Of a stretch of 64,000 nucleotides of DNA, positions 63,753 to 64,000 are shown in pieces (within the stretch, counting starts at the first letter, position 1; each line of letters opens with the position of its first letter). A model generated the notes under the pieces. That model was not told the origin of the DNA and did not search any database. It saw only the letters and a program-made list of their open reading frames with translations. This stretch comes from CAYONP01 sp964405335 (GTDB taxonomy: Bacteria > Armatimonadota > UBA10988): NCBI GenBank assembly GCA_964405335.1, contig CAYONP010000009.1, forward strand, positions 20,486-84,485. Reading direction: 5' to 3'. The translations under genes and the position numbers were made by a program.

Positions 63753-64000
63753 TTAAGGAGCCTCGGAGCAGCGGAACCCGCAGTCGAGGCTCCGGAGGCC
63801 CGGGTGGCCCCCGTTACGGTAGGCGACTCGCAGGTCCTCCGGGATGTTGCGCCACGAGCCACCCCGCAACACGCGGGGTGAACTCGTGTTGCCTTCATTG
63901 AGCGGATCGCGATCCGGCATGAAGGTGTACCAGTTCTCATCATAGGCGTCGCGGCACCACTCCCACACCCCGCCGATCATGTCGTGCAGGCCAAAGCCAT
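63753..64000 (-). CDS. formylglycine-generating-enzyme fold protein, C-terminus only; candidate DGR variable protein
   Basis: Only the last 82 codons are in the window; the start lies beyond 64000. It reads GFGLHDMIGGVWEWCRDAY, then PRVLRGGSWRNIPEDLRVAY, and ends GFRCSEAP: the C-terminal part of the SUMF1/FGE-sulfatase (C-type lectin-like) fold. In diversity-generating retroelements the variable repeat is the last 100 or so bp of exactly this fold, between RGGSW and GFR. With an Avd fragment next downstream, this protein is a likely former or current variable protein. As an ordinary FGE-like protein it would modify or bind other proteins; the oxidase cysteines cannot be judged from this part. 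After the stop, an AT-richer stretch with a repeated AACACTAT follows (63731-63755). Confidence 0.82.
   Translation of the reverse strand, partial: GFGLHDMIGGVWEWCRDAYDENWYTFMPDRDPLNEGNTSSPRVLRGGSWRNIPEDLRVAYRNGGHPGLRSLDCGFRCSEAP

Overview
The window is a very GC-rich (about two thirds or more G+C by eye), gene-dense bacterial chromosome segment. Signs of a motile Gram-negative organism with a complex envelope are a large flagellar operon, lipobox lipoproteins, an exosortase/EpsI locus, a GT39-type membrane glycosyltransferase and several secreted beta-propeller, peptidase and glycosidase-like proteins. The flagellar gene order, GH172 (DUF2961) protein, YVTN-propeller phosphoesterase and formylglycine-enzyme-like protein are combinations often met in planctomycete-like and other uncultured lineages. 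No marker here fixes the phylum. No rRNA, tRNA or CRISPR array was seen.

Layout. 1-2376: two paralogous HAF-repeat lipoproteins, the first cut by the window edge, with a shared 188-bp duplicated 5' region. 2520-6407: a giant SARP/AfsR-type regulator. 6574-7623: GDP-mannose 4,6-dehydratase, followed by 0.7 kb of palindromic repeats. 8344-9105: a degenerate GcvH-like domain fused to PAS. 9280-20551 (minus strand): flagellar operon fliJ-[SLT-fliK]-flgD-TIGR02530-flgE-flbD-M14 peptidase-motA-fliL-fliN-fliN-fliO-fliP-fliQ-fliR-flhB, tightly overlapped; fliM, motB and flhA are absent from their usual places. 20869-27272: YVTN/phosphoesterase, endonuclease-phosphatase lipoprotein and two cytoplasmic proteins. 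27432-32790 (plus): Ycf46-like AAA ATPase, acetate kinase family, M14 peptidase, alanine racemase. 32780-34509: TOPRIM plus AAA ATPase pair. 34568-39085: exosortase-EpsI fusion, TPR lipoprotein, GT4 glycosyltransferase.

39194-44004 is an Rhs/polymorphic-toxin graveyard of displaced C-terminal modules: four immunity-type genes and three toxin tips, each preceded by a fragment of Rhs repeat, Rhs core or Hint sequence. G+C is visibly lower there, suggesting horizontal acquisition. 44112-52019 carries fumarase, two secreted proteins, a class-V aminotransferase and molybdenum-cofactor genes (mobA and a moeA-mobB fusion). 52105-63376 (plus) holds a GH172-like protein, then a long run starting at miaB: GT39, a double ThyX-like protein, mutM, a glycerophosphodiester phosphodiesterase, a CE7 esterase, a DinB-like protein and a four-Asp-box sialidase-like protein.

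The right edge (63607-64000, minus) is the most unusual part. The C-terminus of a formylglycine-generating-enzyme fold protein is followed by the first 28 codons of an Avd-like gene, the accessory gene of diversity-generating retroelements. The Avd gene is broken at a 104-bp element with perfect 14-bp terminal inverted repeats. I read this as the stump of a diversity-generating retroelement whose template repeat and reverse transcriptase are missing on this side.
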